Shown: positions 23,501 to 35,039 of the stretch, one piece after another | How the letters are laid out: every line of letters starts with the position of its first letter | How positions within the stretch are numbered: the stretch's first letter is position 1 | Assembly: GCF_036588685.1 (NCBI RefSeq) | Contig: NC_086374.1 | Location: 68,632,457-68,696,456 of the forward strand | Reading direction: 5' to 3' | Length of the DNA: 64,000 nt | From: Mytilus trossulus | Lineage: Eukaryota > Mollusca > Bivalvia > Mytilida > Mytilidae | Made by a program: the position numbers and the translations under genes | The notes under the pieces: model-generated | What the model was told of the DNA's origin: nothing | What the model saw: only the letters and a program-made list of their open reading frames with translations | Database searches by the model: none

Positions 23501-24433
23501 TAAGAACGAATAATTAAACTCAGTTGAAAAAGGCTTAACTCAACAGATAGACAACAATACAAGTAGACGTTGCCAGGTACTCGTACATTTCAACAAAACA
23601 GACAATATAGAGAAGAATGTAGGCCTACGTATCAATACCGTAATATTAATTTCAATACTGACTGCAACGTCATATTTCATTTTGGTCAATATCTGTACTT
23701 CATTTCCCATAGGCGACAATAGTAACGTTTTCTTCTGTAGTTCAGTCCATATCGTTAACTTGGATATGTAGTATGGCTCATTTCGAAGCTAAGAAATTTT
23801 CACATATGTAGTTAAATTTTCGGGGTACGAAGTGAGATTCATTTTCCCGTAAATTAGCAGACCCCGAAATCTATTCGTGATGCAGCTCTACATGTTAAAA
23901 AATCCTTTCTTTCGCACAACAAATTCTTTGAAAATGTAATACTTTGAATACATTTAATAGCTCCATAGTTCTAACACATTTATTCTATGGTCCTCTTCTT
24001 TTCAAATCAACACAAACGGTTAACCTCAGTCACTTATTAAAAATAGAAACATGTCCAATATCACCACACAGAGATTTTTTGCTCACGCACAACTTTTGGG
24101 TTCATTAATTACAGGCGCTTTAGGGATATTGACCCATTTGTGAACGTCAGGACAACTAAAATGTCTTAGAATTTGTTTTCGTTCATTGTATTGTAATAAG
24201 GAGTTATAAAAGTCATCAATTTACACTAATCATTTTTTAATTGACTTTTCCAAGTTAACACATGAACAAATCTCCTCAAAGAACCCAAATGCTTATAACT
24301 ATAATAATTATGATCATCTTGGGAAATAAATTTTCTACTAACATACGAAGAGAGCTTTTGAGAGTCAAGTACTCTATTACAATAAACGTCTTGGTTTCTC
24401 TTATAACACATGTATCTAAATATAATATATAGT
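23501..24433. other. Intergenic, no feature recognised
   Basis: This is AT-rich sequence with frames broken on both strands. I see no conserved domain, RNA gene or clear repeat in this stretch. Confidence 0.5.
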
Positions 24434-24925
24434 TATCAAAGATACCAGGATTATAATTTAGTACGCCAGACGCGCGTTTCGTCTACATAAGACTCATCAG
24501 TGACACCCATATCTAAATATTTATAAAGCCAAACAAGTACAAAATTGAAGAGCATTGAGGATCCAAAATTCCAAAAAGTTTTGCCAAATACAGCTAAGGT
24601 AATCTATGCCTTGGATAAGAAAATCCTTAGTTTTTCGAAAAAATTAAAGTTTTGTAAACAGGAAATTTATAAAAATGACCACATTATTGATATTCATGTC
24701 AACACCGAAATGTTGACTACTGGGCTGGTGATACCCTCGGGGACGAAACGTCTACCAGCAGTGGCCCAGTAGCAGTGACCTAATAATGTAAATACTTATC
24801 AAAGGTACCAGGATTATAATTTAGTACACAAGACGCACGTTTCGTCTACACAAGACTAATCAGTGACGAAGTTTTGTAAACAGGAAATTTATAAAAATGA
24901 CCACATTATTGATAATCATGTCATA
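24434..24925 (+). repeat. Two head-to-tail R1 copies, one near full length and one partial
   Basis: The first copy (24434-24775) runs from accaggattataatttagta through gacgcgcgtttcgtctacat to accctcggggacgaaacgtc and gcagtggcccagt. The second (24797-24925) repeats the head and then jumps to the gttttgtaaacaggaaattt block, so it has an internal deletion. The tandem arrangement might reflect recombination between copies. Confidence 0.75.
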
Positions 24926-25195
24926 ACAATAATAAAATTTAAATCTTGTTATTTTAAGGAAAATAAGTAGTGTAAGTGGCATCAATGTGTGTTAAAAAAA
25001 AACATGCTCCGATAATGACATAGAAGGATAGATTCGTTTAACTAGTTTGTGTGTATCAATTTGTACCATGAAAATATCAGCTAATTGTAAACACAAATGT
25101 TGATACAAAGGATCTGCTTACGTTTTAAATGATAATTTGTGTAATGCCATACAGAAAACGAATGTTCGATTTATCTTATCTGTCCATTTTCGTGT

Positions 25196-26440
25196 TTAAT
25201 AAATCACAAATACAAATACGGAAACAGTAGCGATCACATTTAGTAAAAGTAAAATATTCAAACCACAGTTAAGTTTCCTGTCAATGTCAAGCCACGTGAT
25301 TAAACCTTCGGGTCTGGAATCCTGAGCTGGTGTGAAACTCTTCTTTAGATAATTCTGCTGGAAATATATCATTGGACTGAAAATGATTCTTACTATACAT
25401 GAAGGTTTATCTTCTATACTTCTGGTTTGTAAATAAATACTTTTTGCAACTATTAAAATTGTAATTCCGCTTACCAAAATCTGCAAACTGATTAGAAATG
25501 TGAGGTACGATATCGTCAGTGACGAGGAAGGCATGTTTTGACCTATCAAGGTAAGAAACACAGTCATTGTCAAAAACTGTGACATACAGAATCCAAGTTT
25601 TTCGCCACATTCTGTTGGAATGACGACAACCAACAAATTAATTGCCATCAAAATTACAAATGGAAATGTTGTTGTAATTAAATGGTAAGAAGATCGTCTT
25701 TTCAAAATTAAAGTATAATGTATACATGAATAAGCAAACGAATTGTCTGCATAATCCTGGTACTGGAATGAATTGGCTGATAAATTAAGAATGTCCCATT
25801 CTCCATTTTGAATAAAATGGACTTCCGACATATCTATTCCTGATCCAATTGTGTTAAGAACAAAGCTCGTGTTATCGTGATACCAGGCCTCCATTTTGAT
25901 GATACATTCCTGTGTATCAAGAGGATATTTTGAAACATCGACTGCACACGAAGTCTGCAATTCTTTTGCTGGAAACCATGTCATTTTACCGTTTGATCTG
26001 ACAATCACATACTCTCTATTAACTCCAGTAATGGGCATGTCCCTTACATCATTTACAATATATACTTCGGGAACCCATACATCGCTGACTTTAACTGTCA
26101 GTCTTGATATGTTCTTATAGTCGATGTTATGGTCCCATCTGAATATTTCATCTTTCCATGTAAAGTACCAGAAAACTGAAGCCGTCAAAACTTGTGATTT
26201 ATCGTCAAGCCCTTGTAGCGCCATCACGTATAGTTTGGCATTGACCTGTAATGGATGTTGAGAGTTGAGAATCGGAAGCAGTTCAGGGTTGTATTGTTTA
26301 GATACATTCTGTCTTAAAAATCGCTTTCTTTCGTACTTCCCATAACAATAACAAACTGTTACAAAAACAACAACCAAAGGTATTGAAAACATTTCTAAAA
26401 ATAGTTTTAAGTAGTACAATACCGAAGACAAACTGCTCAC
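25196..26440 (-). CDS. Cys-loop ligand-gated ion channel subunit, nicotinic acetylcholine receptor-like, 414 aa
   Basis: This is a single uninterrupted frame from ATG (26440) to TAA. Residues about 14-33 are hydrophobic and serve as signal peptide or anchor. The extracellular domain shows WYFTWKDEIFRWD (loop D-like), VWVPEVYIVND (loop A-like), GKMTWFPAKEL and the Cys-loop C165 to C179 with 13 residues between, including KYPLDTQE. Membrane helices lie at about 252-274 (M1), 281-299 (M2), 309-332 (M3) and 394-413 (M4). Gly-Glu-Lys before M2 is the usual mark of cation-selective channels. The M3-M4 loop is short (about 55 residues). The vicinal cysteine pair of alpha-type loop C is absent: only C239 is present, in FAYSCIHY. 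So this may be a non-alpha or orphan-ligand subunit. It would be a plasma-membrane pentamer component. The absence of introns is unusual and fits the intronless expansions of this family or a retrogene origin. Confident on family, not on ligand. Confidence 0.9.
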   Translation of the reverse strand: MSSLSSVLYYLKLFLEMFSIPLVVVFVTVCYCYGKYERKRFLRQNVSKQYNPELLPILNSQHPLQVNAKLYVMALQGLDDKSQVLTASVFWYFTWKDEIFRWDHNIDYKNISRLTVKVSDVWVPEVYIVNDVRDMPITGVNREYVIVRSNGKMTWFPAKELQTSCAVDVSKYPLDTQECIIKMEAWYHDNTSFVLNTIGSGIDMSEVHFIQNGEWDILNLSANSFQYQDYADNSFAYSCIHYTLILKRRSSYHLITTTFPFVILMAINLLVVVIPTECGEKLGFCMSQFLTMTVFLTLIGQNMPSSSLTISYLTFLISLQILVSGITILIVAKSIYLQTRSIEDKPSCIVRIIFSPMIYFQQNYLKKSFTPAQDSRPEGLITWLDIDRKLNCGLNILLLLNVIATVSVFVFVIY

Positions 26441-27220
26441 CTCTTATCTGAATAGTATCAGATTTCAAATGTTTGTCTTTGTATGTCTGTATAAGATGAA
26501 TCTGTTAATTAAAGTGTAGTAGTTTGTGGTAGACATCTTTTTCCTAAATATTAGGTTCTTATGGTTATTAGCATATAGAAACCGTAATGGATCGTGACAT
26601 TTTAATAAAATAAATTATCTGCGTTTTTATGAAATTGTTTGTCTGGCTAATAAAACGGTGTTTATCTATTCATTAAAATTTCAAATGCACCAACTTCATC
26701 TTTTCATGTTTTTACATTTCATTTCCCTTGCGTGTTCTGTGTAATAGAGGCAAACGTAGGATTACTTTCATATGCTAATCAAAAATGTTTCAGTTCTGTT
26801 GAGATGTTAAAATTGCATTCAATTTCTTATTATCGACGCGACGATGCGTAGGTATTTACATAGACTGATTTTAACGCAACAGAAAAGATGAACGGCCTTT
26901 ACGTAAATGCAGAAAAACGAAAAACTATATCCGATAATGTCTCTTTTAAAGTTCTCTTGTAAATTCTGTTATTGATGAATTCAATTAATTTGAAGAAAAA
27001 ATCATTTCAAATCTTTTCAATTGACTCACATTAAGCTTAGTCACAGTAGGAACAGCTTTTAATATTTACGATAGAAGATGTGCAAATTATCAGGTTCTCT
27101 GCATGTTGATAAATATAAAGTGCGATTCACAATATGAAAATGTTTGTGGAGTCAGCGCGGCGAGTTTAAATTTCTTCAAATTTTGCAATATAAATAGGAT
27201 GGAAATCTGATAATTAATTC
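26441..27220. other. Intergenic upstream of the channel gene, no feature recognised
   Basis: This should contain the channel promoter if transcription starts nearby, but I see no confident TATA or initiator element. Frames are broken on both strands. Confidence 0.4.
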
Positions 27221-27224
27221 ATCA

Positions 27225-27325
27225 TTGTTGAAGGCCGTACGGTGATCTATAGTTGCTAATTTATGTGTCATTTTGGTCTCCTGTGGAGATTTGTCTCATT
27301 GGCAATCATACAACATCTTCTTTGT
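27225..27325 (+). repeat. Dispersed repeat family R3
   Basis: The sequence runs tgttgaaggccgtacggtga, tgtgtcattttggtctcctg, gagatttgtctcattggcaa and acaacatcttcttt. The same series occurs at 13971-14070 and 61531-61625, and in degraded form at about 37547-37650. R3 is my label. I recognise it as an abundant mussel repeat, possibly the tail of a SINE-like element, but I see no tRNA-like head. Confidence 0.65.
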
Positions 27326-27714
27326 TTTTTTATATCATCAGATTGTGTTTGTGTCGTCTGCGTAATAGCAACACGTGCTTTTTCTTTGTTTTAAATTGCA
27401 AACCTGCAGATGACTCAATAAGTTCAGGTTTAACTTCAGTGAAGACTAAAACAAGTAAAGGGCAGTGTGAATCTATTAAAACAAAAGTGCAATCAAGCAC
27501 GTGGTTGGATATATTAATCGTTTCGTCCATTAGATAATACATTCAAAAGTTTACCACAATAACCATAAGTACTCTTTTCATCATTTGAACAAGTATTTGT
27601 CAGCAAGAACCTATAGTATAGTATTCGTAGAGATTATGATATAATCTTTTTTATTTACATAATTCTTAATTTCATTTATCTTGAGTTATTCTCCGTAACA
27701 CATGTAAAAGAGGG

Positions 27715-27985
27715 ACGAAAGATACCAGAGGGGCAGTCAAACTCCTAAATCGAAAATAAACTGACAACGCCATGGATAAAAATGAAAAAGACAGACAAAC
27801 AAAAGTGCATATGACACAATCACACAACATATTAAACACTAAAGAATAAGCAACACAAACCCCCCCAAAAACTGGAGATTATCTCATGTGCTCTGGAAGG
27901 GTAGGCAGATAATATAGAGGAGCGTCCAAGCTAATAGCAGATCAATATCATCACACTTCATCGTCGTCATGAAAATACACAGACA
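27715..27985 (+). repeat. Dispersed repeat family R4, copy 1
   Basis: Blocks shared with 62495-62715: cgaaagatac, actgacaacgccatgg-like, acactaaagaataagcaaca, an ...actggagattatctca block and gggtaggcagat. A shorter fragment (ccaaagggatttcaaactca) lies at 62025-62080. No coding content. Confidence 0.6.
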
Positions 27986-27999
27986 GTCGTATTTATAAC

Positions 28000-28830
28000 G
28001 GCACATTATTTTTCACAATTGTAATGGTAACTATAAAATGGGGGGATAAATAAAACCCAAATTCGTTTATTTTACTAATTACTTCATCCACTTTCCTTAT
28101 TTTGTGTCATGAAATGTATATGACACCAATCTATGAGCAATATATGTGCCATTTCATAAACATGTCAAATAAACCAACATCATATAACATGTCGATACTT
28201 GTATATCTAGAGACAAGCATGAAAAAGGTGGACAGAAATTGTAAGAGACATTTGAGTGGTCAAATGAAAGAAAGAATAAATCAGGACACATTTGAAGAGA
28301 TTGCCCAGTCGTCTTTATAAATCTAACGAAACCCAGATTTATAGTAATCCTGCGAAATATGCATTACATACCAGCCACGTGATGAGAGATTTGGTAAACA
28401 TAAACGAGTTCTTCATCTGTAAGATCCAGAAACATGATGTGAAACTCCCTAAGTTTAACAGTATTAGCTTACTAAAAAGGAAGTCTTCATTTAGTATTGT
28501 TGATGATAACAACGAATGCCAAACAAGAATCCGCATGTCTATAACCTGATGTCTGATATAAAAAAAAACATGCTTTACAAATTACACCCTTATCCGTACA
28601 GTTCCACCTGACCAAGCAAACTGAACAGTCGATTTATCAACAAAAATTCTATGAACCTATTTATGCCATAATGGTATCAACAAATGTACAACAGACAATC
28701 CTGTTTCAAATAACCACGATCCCCGACAGCTTCCTACCAAATAAACTATACAAAGATTCTATTCCTTAAACAGAAATTTGATGTCAACGGTTCGTTGAAC
28801 GATTTGCTATGGAAAGCCTCAGCTGTCATA
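28000..28830. other. Intergenic with two short overlapping open frames, not supported as genes
   Basis: Frames at 28102-28320 (72 aa) and 28292-28549 (85 aa) on the plus strand overlap, have no recognisable domain and no splice partners that I can place. The composition does not differ from the surroundings. I treat the stretch as intergenic, possibly a remnant of a mobile element. Confidence 0.4.
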
Positions 28831-30350
28831 TATTAGAGATTTACAAAACGTTATGCTGAAGCTTAAAATGTAAAGTTAAGACAGCGTGATGTTGAATTGA
28901 GTCATCAAAATGCTAACTCTGAATAACAATATGCTAAGTTGAATATGCGCAATGTTGACTTGCAATGACAAGTGCTGTAGTCGTGATAGTATAATGATAA
29001 GTCACGATGTTGTGATGATATGCCGAACACACGTTACATTGAGTTTAAAGTAAATGATATGAAGTTGACGTTGCATGATGTTATCTTGCAGATGGATAAT
29101 GCTCAGTCATCCACGTCGATTGCTATGATAACAAATAAATTGAACAGCTACAATGTATGGTGCTGACTTGTTATTAATAAATGTTTAGCTGAAATAGTAC
29201 GATGTTCTCTCATTGTGATATTGCGAAAGGTCTATCATGCAATCTGTTGATTTAAAACACCGTGATGAACAGTTGAAAGTACATGATGTTCAGTTAAGAT
29301 AACACGATGCTACACCACTATATTGAAACGAAAGGCCCATTATACAATGTGTTGACTTAAAATAACACGATGCAACGTTGAAAGTACATGATGTTAAGGT
29401 AAGATATCACGATGGTTTATCAGTACAATGTCACGATGGGCTTACCATACAATATGCTCACTCGAAACTACAAGACGTTCAGTTGAAATTTTGTAATGTT
29501 AAGCTATGATAGCATGATGTTATATCAATTTAATGTCACGATGGGCTTACCATACAATATGCTCACTCGAAACTACAAGACGTACAGTTGAAATTTTGTA
29601 ATTTTAAGCTAAGATAGCATGCTGTTATATCAATATAATGTCACGATAGGCTTACCACACGATATGCTCATTTATAACTACACAACGTTCAGTTGAAAGT
29701 ATGTAATGTAAAACTATGATAGCATGTTGTTATATCATTTGAATAGCATGATAGGCTTACCATACACTATGCTCATTTAAAACTACAAAACGTACAGTTG
29801 AAAGTATGTGATGTTACGCTTTGATAGCATGTTGTTAAATCATTTGAATGTCACGATAGGCTTACCATACACTATGATCATTTAAAACTACACAACGTAC
29901 AGTTGAAAGTATGTGATGTTGAGCTATGATAGCACGATGTTATATCATAATAATATCACGATAAGCTTGCCATACAATATGCTCATTCAACACTTCATGA
30001 CGTACAGTTGAAAGTATGTGATGTTGAGCTATGATAGCACGATGTTATATCATAATAATGTCACGATAGGCTGTCCATACAATATGCTCATTCAAAACTT
30101 CACGACGTACAGTTGAAAGTACCTGTACGTGTTGTTGAGCTAAGATAGCATGATGATATATCATTATGACGTCACAAGAGGCTAATCATAAAATGTGTTG
30201 ACTTTAAACTACAAGATGTAAATTTGAGGTAGTTTGGTCTTGACTTGAAACAGTAAAATGTCAAGTTATAAAAAAAGAACGTAAAGTCGAAATAAACCAT
30301 GATAGGATGACATATACTTGTGCAGAATTGAAGATTTTTGGTGTTGACTT
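28830..30350. repeat. Degenerate tandem array of ~105-bp units
   Basis: From about 29280 to 30180 units of roughly 104-110 bp recur with the order gtcacgat-aggcttaccata, caatatgctcatt, aaaactacaa, gacgtacagttgaaagta, tgtgatgttgagctatgata and gcacgatgttatatca. The clearest seven or so units are around 29430-30170. The margins (28830-29280 and 30180-30350) hold the same short elements (gatgttga, cacgatg, gttgaaagta) in irregular order, as if the units were built from 10-20-bp sub-repeats. No frame is conserved. Confidence 0.8.
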
Positions 30351-30378
30351 CGAATATAGTACACATGTTGGATCGTTT

Positions 30379-30713
30379 TTATGTTAAATTGAAAGACAAT
30401 AATGATGCGTAAAACATTACAAAATTATGTGAATTAAAACTGCAATTATATGGAAAAGAATGAGGGACAAATGATAAAATCCCTAGGCTATGATTTTTTC
30501 TTCTTCACTTGCAAGTTGATGAATATTAATGTAATTTAACTCAAAAGGCAACATGATATACAAAGAAAGTTTTCCATAAATACATAAGGCAAACGAATTA
30601 CCCATCGCTACATATTACACTTGAATACAGTTTTGCCGTATATTTTACATGTTTTCTTTGAATTTTTTTTTATGGTTTATACCCAGACTTTTTTTTATGA
30701 ACAATATTTAAGA
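30379..30713 (+). repeat. Left arm of a long inverted repeat (partner 63663-64000)
   Basis: The segment from ttatgttaaattgaaagaca to acttttttttatgaacaata matches the reverse complement of the last 338 bases of the window with roughly 90 percent identity by eye. Shared blocks include aatgatgcgtaaaacattac, cttcacttgcaagttgatga and cccagactttttt. The right arm continues past the window end, so the repeat may be longer and may include the adjacent tandem array. Confidence 0.88.
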
Positions 30714-31000
30714 AAATATTTATCTATATTGTGTGTTAATATATATGTATACAACATAATGGTGTGGCAACTATATTTCCGTGTATCTGTTCCAAGTCAG
30801 GAACCTCGTCGGTAATTGTCATAATTTAATGTTTGTCGTTATTTTTAAGAATTCGATTTTAATGACAATTCTTTGATGAAATCTGTTTAATTTGTTACCC
30901 TCACTATGTATTTTGATATTTTTTTCGTCGTTGGATTGCTGTCCCAGTTATGCATAACCCACATTCCCGTTTATTCATACAGCGTTTTCATAATAAGCTT

Positions 31001-31457
31001 TTTATGCCCCACCTACGATAGTAGAGGGGCATTATGTTTTCTGGTCTGTGCCTCCGTTCGTTCGTCCGTTCGTCCGTCCGTCTCTGCGTCCGTTCGTCCC
31101 GCTTCAGGTTAAAGTTTTTGGTCGAGGTAGTCCAATCAAATTGAAACTTAGTACACATGTTCCCCATGATATGATCTTTCTAATTTTAATGCCAAATTAT
31201 AGTTTTGACCCCAATTACATGGTCCACTGAACATAGAAAAAGATAGTGCGAAGTTCAGGTTAAAGTTTTTGGTCAAGGTAGTTTTTGATGAAGTTAAAGT
31301 TACATCGACTTGAAACTTAGTACACATGTTACCTATGACATGATATTTTTAATTTTAATTCCAAATTAAAGTTCTGACCCCAATTTTCAAGGTCCACTGA
31401 ACACAGAAAATGATAGTGCGAGTGGGGCATCCGTGTACTATGGACACATTCTTGTTA
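31001..31457 (+). repeat. Dispersed repeat family R5, longer copy
   Basis: It begins tttatgccccacctacgata and agaggggcattatgtt, with a run of cgttcgtccgttcgtccg. It then has two tandem internal modules starting aggttaaagtttttggtc, each with a gaaacttagtacacatgtt block. It ends with gtgcgagtggggcatccgtg and acacattcttgtta. It matches 14991-15298 over most of that copy's length. Confidence 0.7.
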
Positions 31458-33055
31458 ACTGTTAATTTGTCAGTGTAAAGACTAAACGACTTTTTATAAT
31501 AATCCTCATGTGATTAGGTTTTTTTTTTCTCTCGTATAAATTCCTTTTACACGATACAAAAATATTTATCACTGACAGGGAATACAAAGTCTTATGCCCT
31601 TTCACAAAATTCAACTATTCTGGGAAATGATCTATAAAGGTTAAAGCTTATAACACCACATCCGTGTCAGAGTTATCAAATAATTTTAATTAAATACCGC
31701 CCCCTTTTCTCCAAAATAAAAGAAACTTATATGGACTTATTCTAAAATATTACATCAAACAGATCTGATAAATGATACGCTAAAGAGTAGAACTGTAAAA
31801 CAGAATGTGACCTCACCCCCTCCAAAAAAAACCCACCACCAAACAATATAATGAAATTATTAATTGAATAATAATCTATAAAATTTGAATGTATCCATAT
31901 GGATAAATTGATAGGTGGAAGAATCTAGCTACTGCATCGGGCCAACCCAAAAATAAAGTATGGTAGATTCTGTTGTCACGATACTTTTCGCTCATAAATG
32001 AAGTCTATGAAACCTAATTAAATTTGACCTGGAGCCTCCAGTATAAATCGTCAACTTTCTATAAAATAACTTGAAACATCATTTACAGCAGTGCCAACCA
32101 TTTTCCAGCACCAAGTAAGATAGTGCCCAGGTTTATCTGTATATCCACTCGGAGAATATATATTTTTTAATTGGTAAAGTAATTAATGAACAATGACCCT
32201 ATAACTTATAATAAGAAGACAATTAATAATTTCCGTCACTTATTTTCTTGTCTATAGTGATTTTCTTGGTTCTTTACAGCTTCTTTCTATCTATATGTTT
32301 TCAAAGAAGGTCCGAGAACACAATTAATTCGTAGTGCATTTCTTTTAGAACATAAATGAAAATAAAAAAAATCCCACCTGCGCTTTCTCAAAGAAACTTT
32401 TACAGTGTGTTGTACTACTTTTGGGACAAATCATATCAAATTTATAGAAAACTTCATCGCCTCTAACTCAAAATATGGACAATTTTATGTTTAGGGCGTC
32501 TTGAAATCTTTTGACAGCTTCCGAAGTGCTCATTTTCAACCTTTTTCCATCAATATACGGCAGCCGGTACCGTCATAGAACCGTACGAATGCAGCCCGGA
32601 ATAGGTCTCCAGAACCATTTTAAAGTCATGCGCAACACTTGTTAGCTAATTACCGACAATCAACTATGACCTGAATGTACACCAATAAACAGGACATATT
32701 ATAATATTGTAATGACAGTAGTCTTAGATTATAATTATACAAGTTTCGTTTGTATATCTGATTAAATGATAAAATATAGAACTAATATATATAGCCGATG
32801 TTTTGGTTCAGTCAGTGGCTTATTAATAACTGATATACACATGTAAATATATGTACTGACATGCGTCCTTAATTAGATAAATTTATGGTAAACTTCATAG
32901 GACTTTATAGTTTATTATCTTTGTTAGTTATAAATTAGAAACATCTGATATATACACTTCATGATCTATTGGTCCCAAGATACATATTTTGATTTGATTT
33001 TATGTGTTTAGATAGTGTATCCTACACTGAACAAAATATGAATATTATATAATTG
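31458..33055. other. Intergenic, no feature recognised
   Basis: AT-rich sequence with frames interrupted on both strands. No domain, RNA gene or repeat structure is recognised. Confidence 0.5.
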
Positions 33056-33129
33056 GTTTATTAATCTTTGGTGATATTTGGTTTATTTTCTTTCTAAATT
33101 TTATTATTAATCTTTGGTGATATTTGGTT
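33056..33129 (+). repeat. 46-bp target-site tandem duplication next to the retrotransposon
   Basis: The blocks ttaatctttggtgatatttg (from 33061) and ttaatctttggtgatatttg (from 33107) flank tattttctttctaaatttta. The same tattttctttctaaattt resumes at 36561, directly after the retrotransposon's right end. The pre-insertion locus therefore seems to have been a small tandem repeat, and the element entered it without creating a target-site duplication. Confidence 0.7.
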
Positions 33130-33357
33130 GGTAAATTTTTAATTAATTAAAAATACTTAATTCCATCTCGGATGCTTTCGACATTACTCGTTACCTTTCG
33201 ACATTACTCGTTACCTGTTTGTACAAAAATTTATCGTTCGTAATTTATACGCATTTGATTGGTTAACAGAAATACCTGTTCACTTCAGGTAAATTTTCAT
33301 AAATATTTCCTAGTCATTTCGAAAAGTTTACTGGTCAGTTCAACACGTTAAATTTAC
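33130..33357 (+). repeat. Split direct repeat A1 of the Ngaro-like element
   Basis: 228 bp starting ggtaaatttttaattaatta and ending cacgttaaatttac. It contains a duplicated tttcgacattactcgttacc. It is repeated at 36027-36254. Confidence 0.92.
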
Positions 33358-33374
33358 TCGGTAAACTTCATTTC

Positions 33375-34034
33375 GTGAGTTCATGTGTTCGCCCTGGGCG
33401 ACTTTTTGTTTCAAGGTTATTGGTTTGGTTGCGGACTTTTGGTGGTCAAAATATTACAAAACGTGTACCCAAGTATATTAAGATGGATTTATTTTGGTGG
33501 AGCAAGTTTCTAGACATATACAATGGAGTTTCTATGATGTTTCTTATTGACTGGTCTAGTCCGGATTGTGTGCTTTCTTGCGATTCAACTTTGATTGGTT
33601 GTGGAGGTATTTGTAATGGGAGGTATTTTCATACAGTCTTTCCTGCATTTATTCGCAGGCAACATTTGCATATTAATGCTCTGGAACTACTTTGTGTTAT
33701 GGTGTGTCTGAAAGTTTGGGCAAGTGTACTTAAAGGTTCTAGGATTATTATTTATTGTGATAATTCTTCATCTGTCACTGTACTAAATTCTGGTGCTTGC
33801 AGAAATACGTTCATGCAATCTTGTCTCAGAGAAATCTGTTTTCTGACAGCTAGTCACGAGTTTCAAGTAAAAGGACGGCATTTGAGTGGTGAAGCAAATA
33901 GAATTGCTGACATGCTTTCTAGGTGGGATATGGATCCCGGTATTAGTACAGAGTTTTTAAAGCTGGCTCGTGTCAATGCGTGGAAAGAAATTGAATTGGA
34001 TGATGATCTGTTTCATTTTACTTCACCATGGTGA
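33375..34034 (+). CDS. Ngaro-like retrotransposon RNase H domain, 5'-truncated polyprotein
   Basis: About 219 residues remain open to TGA. The first residues (RPGRLFVSRLLVWLR) match the linker between reverse transcriptase and RNase H in DIRS-like polyproteins, so the frame begins just after the lost reverse transcriptase. RNase H acidic residues are all present: D70 in SCDSTLIGCGG, E104 in NALELL, D129 in IYCDNSSS and D179 in RIADMLSR. There is no ATG at the start, and the frame opens next to repeat A1, which marks a deletion and not a natural start. RNase H would degrade the RNA strand of the RNA-DNA hybrid. Here it is probably not translated as a working polyprotein. Confidence 0.85.
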   Translation: MSSCVRPGRLFVSRLLVWLRTFGGQNITKRVPKYIKMDLFWWSKFLDIYNGVSMMFLIDWSSPDCVLSCDSTLIGCGGICNGRYFHTVFPAFIRRQHLHINALELLCVMVCLKVWASVLKGSRIIIYCDNSSSVTVLNSGACRNTFMQSCLREICFLTASHEFQVKGRHLSGEANRIADMLSRWDMDPGISTEFLKLARVNAWKEIELDDDLFHFTSPW

Positions 34035-34060
34035 TTTTTCTTTGATATTGTTTATTGTAG

Positions 34061-35037
34061 ATACTGAGTTATGTAAGTTACAGAAAGACACGGAGTTATG
34101 TAAAAAATCTGCGTTTGCAGAAGGAACTTACAAGAATTTGAAAGTGCAATTTGTTTCTTACTTTTTATTTTGCACATATTTTAATATGTCACCTTTGCCT
34201 ACTTCTGTAAATACTCTTTGTTTATATGGAAATTTTTTGAGTAGGAGTTTTAAGAGTGTAGCTTCAATTCAAAATTATATTAGTGGTGTCAAGACTTTAC
34301 ATTTGTTATTAGGATTTGAGTTTCCAACGGAAGATTGGTTTTCCATAAAATTATTGTTTAGAGGGTTGTCTCGTCAAAATCATCATATGCCTCGCAGAGC
34401 TCTGCCTATTACTCCACAGATTCTTTTGAAAATGTGTGAATTTTTAGATATGTCTAATCCGTCAGATGTCACTATCTGGTGTTGTTTTTTGTTTGCCTTT
34501 TTTCTTATGGTTAGAAAGTCTAATTTAGTTCCAACTTCGGCAAAGAATTTTGATCCACACAAACAATTATGCAGAAATAACGTTATTGTTTTTAGTGATT
34601 ATTTGTTGGTTAAAATGGAATGGTCAAAAACCATTCAATTTGGTAATAGGAAACTGGAGTTACCATTGGTTAAGATAAAAGGGTCTCCACTTTGTCCGTA
34701 CAACGCATACAATCGTATGTGCACTCTTATACCAGCCGATGGTGAAAAACCCGCTTTTTTAATTCCACAATCTAAAGGATTTAAAATTTTATGTTATTCT
34801 TATTTTCAGAAAAGACTACGGGACATTTTAGAAAAGTGTGGTTTAAATTCTTCCAAATTTTCCTCTCATTCTTTTCGGAGAGGAGGGGCTACATGGGCTT
34901 TTCACAGTAAAGTTCCTTCCGAGTTGATACAATTTCACGGGGATTGGCGTAGTGATGCATATAAAGTTTATTTAGAATTTGATTTACATGACAAATTGTC
35001 TATTTCACGAGCTATGGCTGATGAGATTCTGAATTAA
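34061..35037 (+). CDS. Ngaro-like retrotransposon tyrosine recombinase
   Basis: The frame is open from 33970, but its first ~30 residues overlap RNase H in another frame. The recombinase-like part begins near 34061, right after an acceptor-like tttattgtag. Numbered from 33970, catalytic residues are R182 (FLMVRKSN), H300-x-x-R303 (SSHSFRRGG), H323 (FHGDWRSD) and Tyr331 or Tyr334 (YKVYLEF), with a candidate lysine in KMEWSK. The set is complete, so this enzyme could be active. It would insert the circular DNA copy into the genome by strand exchange, leaving no target duplication. The length (about 325-355 residues) is normal for the family. It stops at TAA 35035-35037 with no frameshift. Confidence 0.9.
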
Positions 35038-35039
35038 TA

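Noticed and set aside
30906..31230. Frames with VRPSVRPSV-type repeats
   Set aside because: They come from the CGTCCGTTCGTCC run of repeat family R5.
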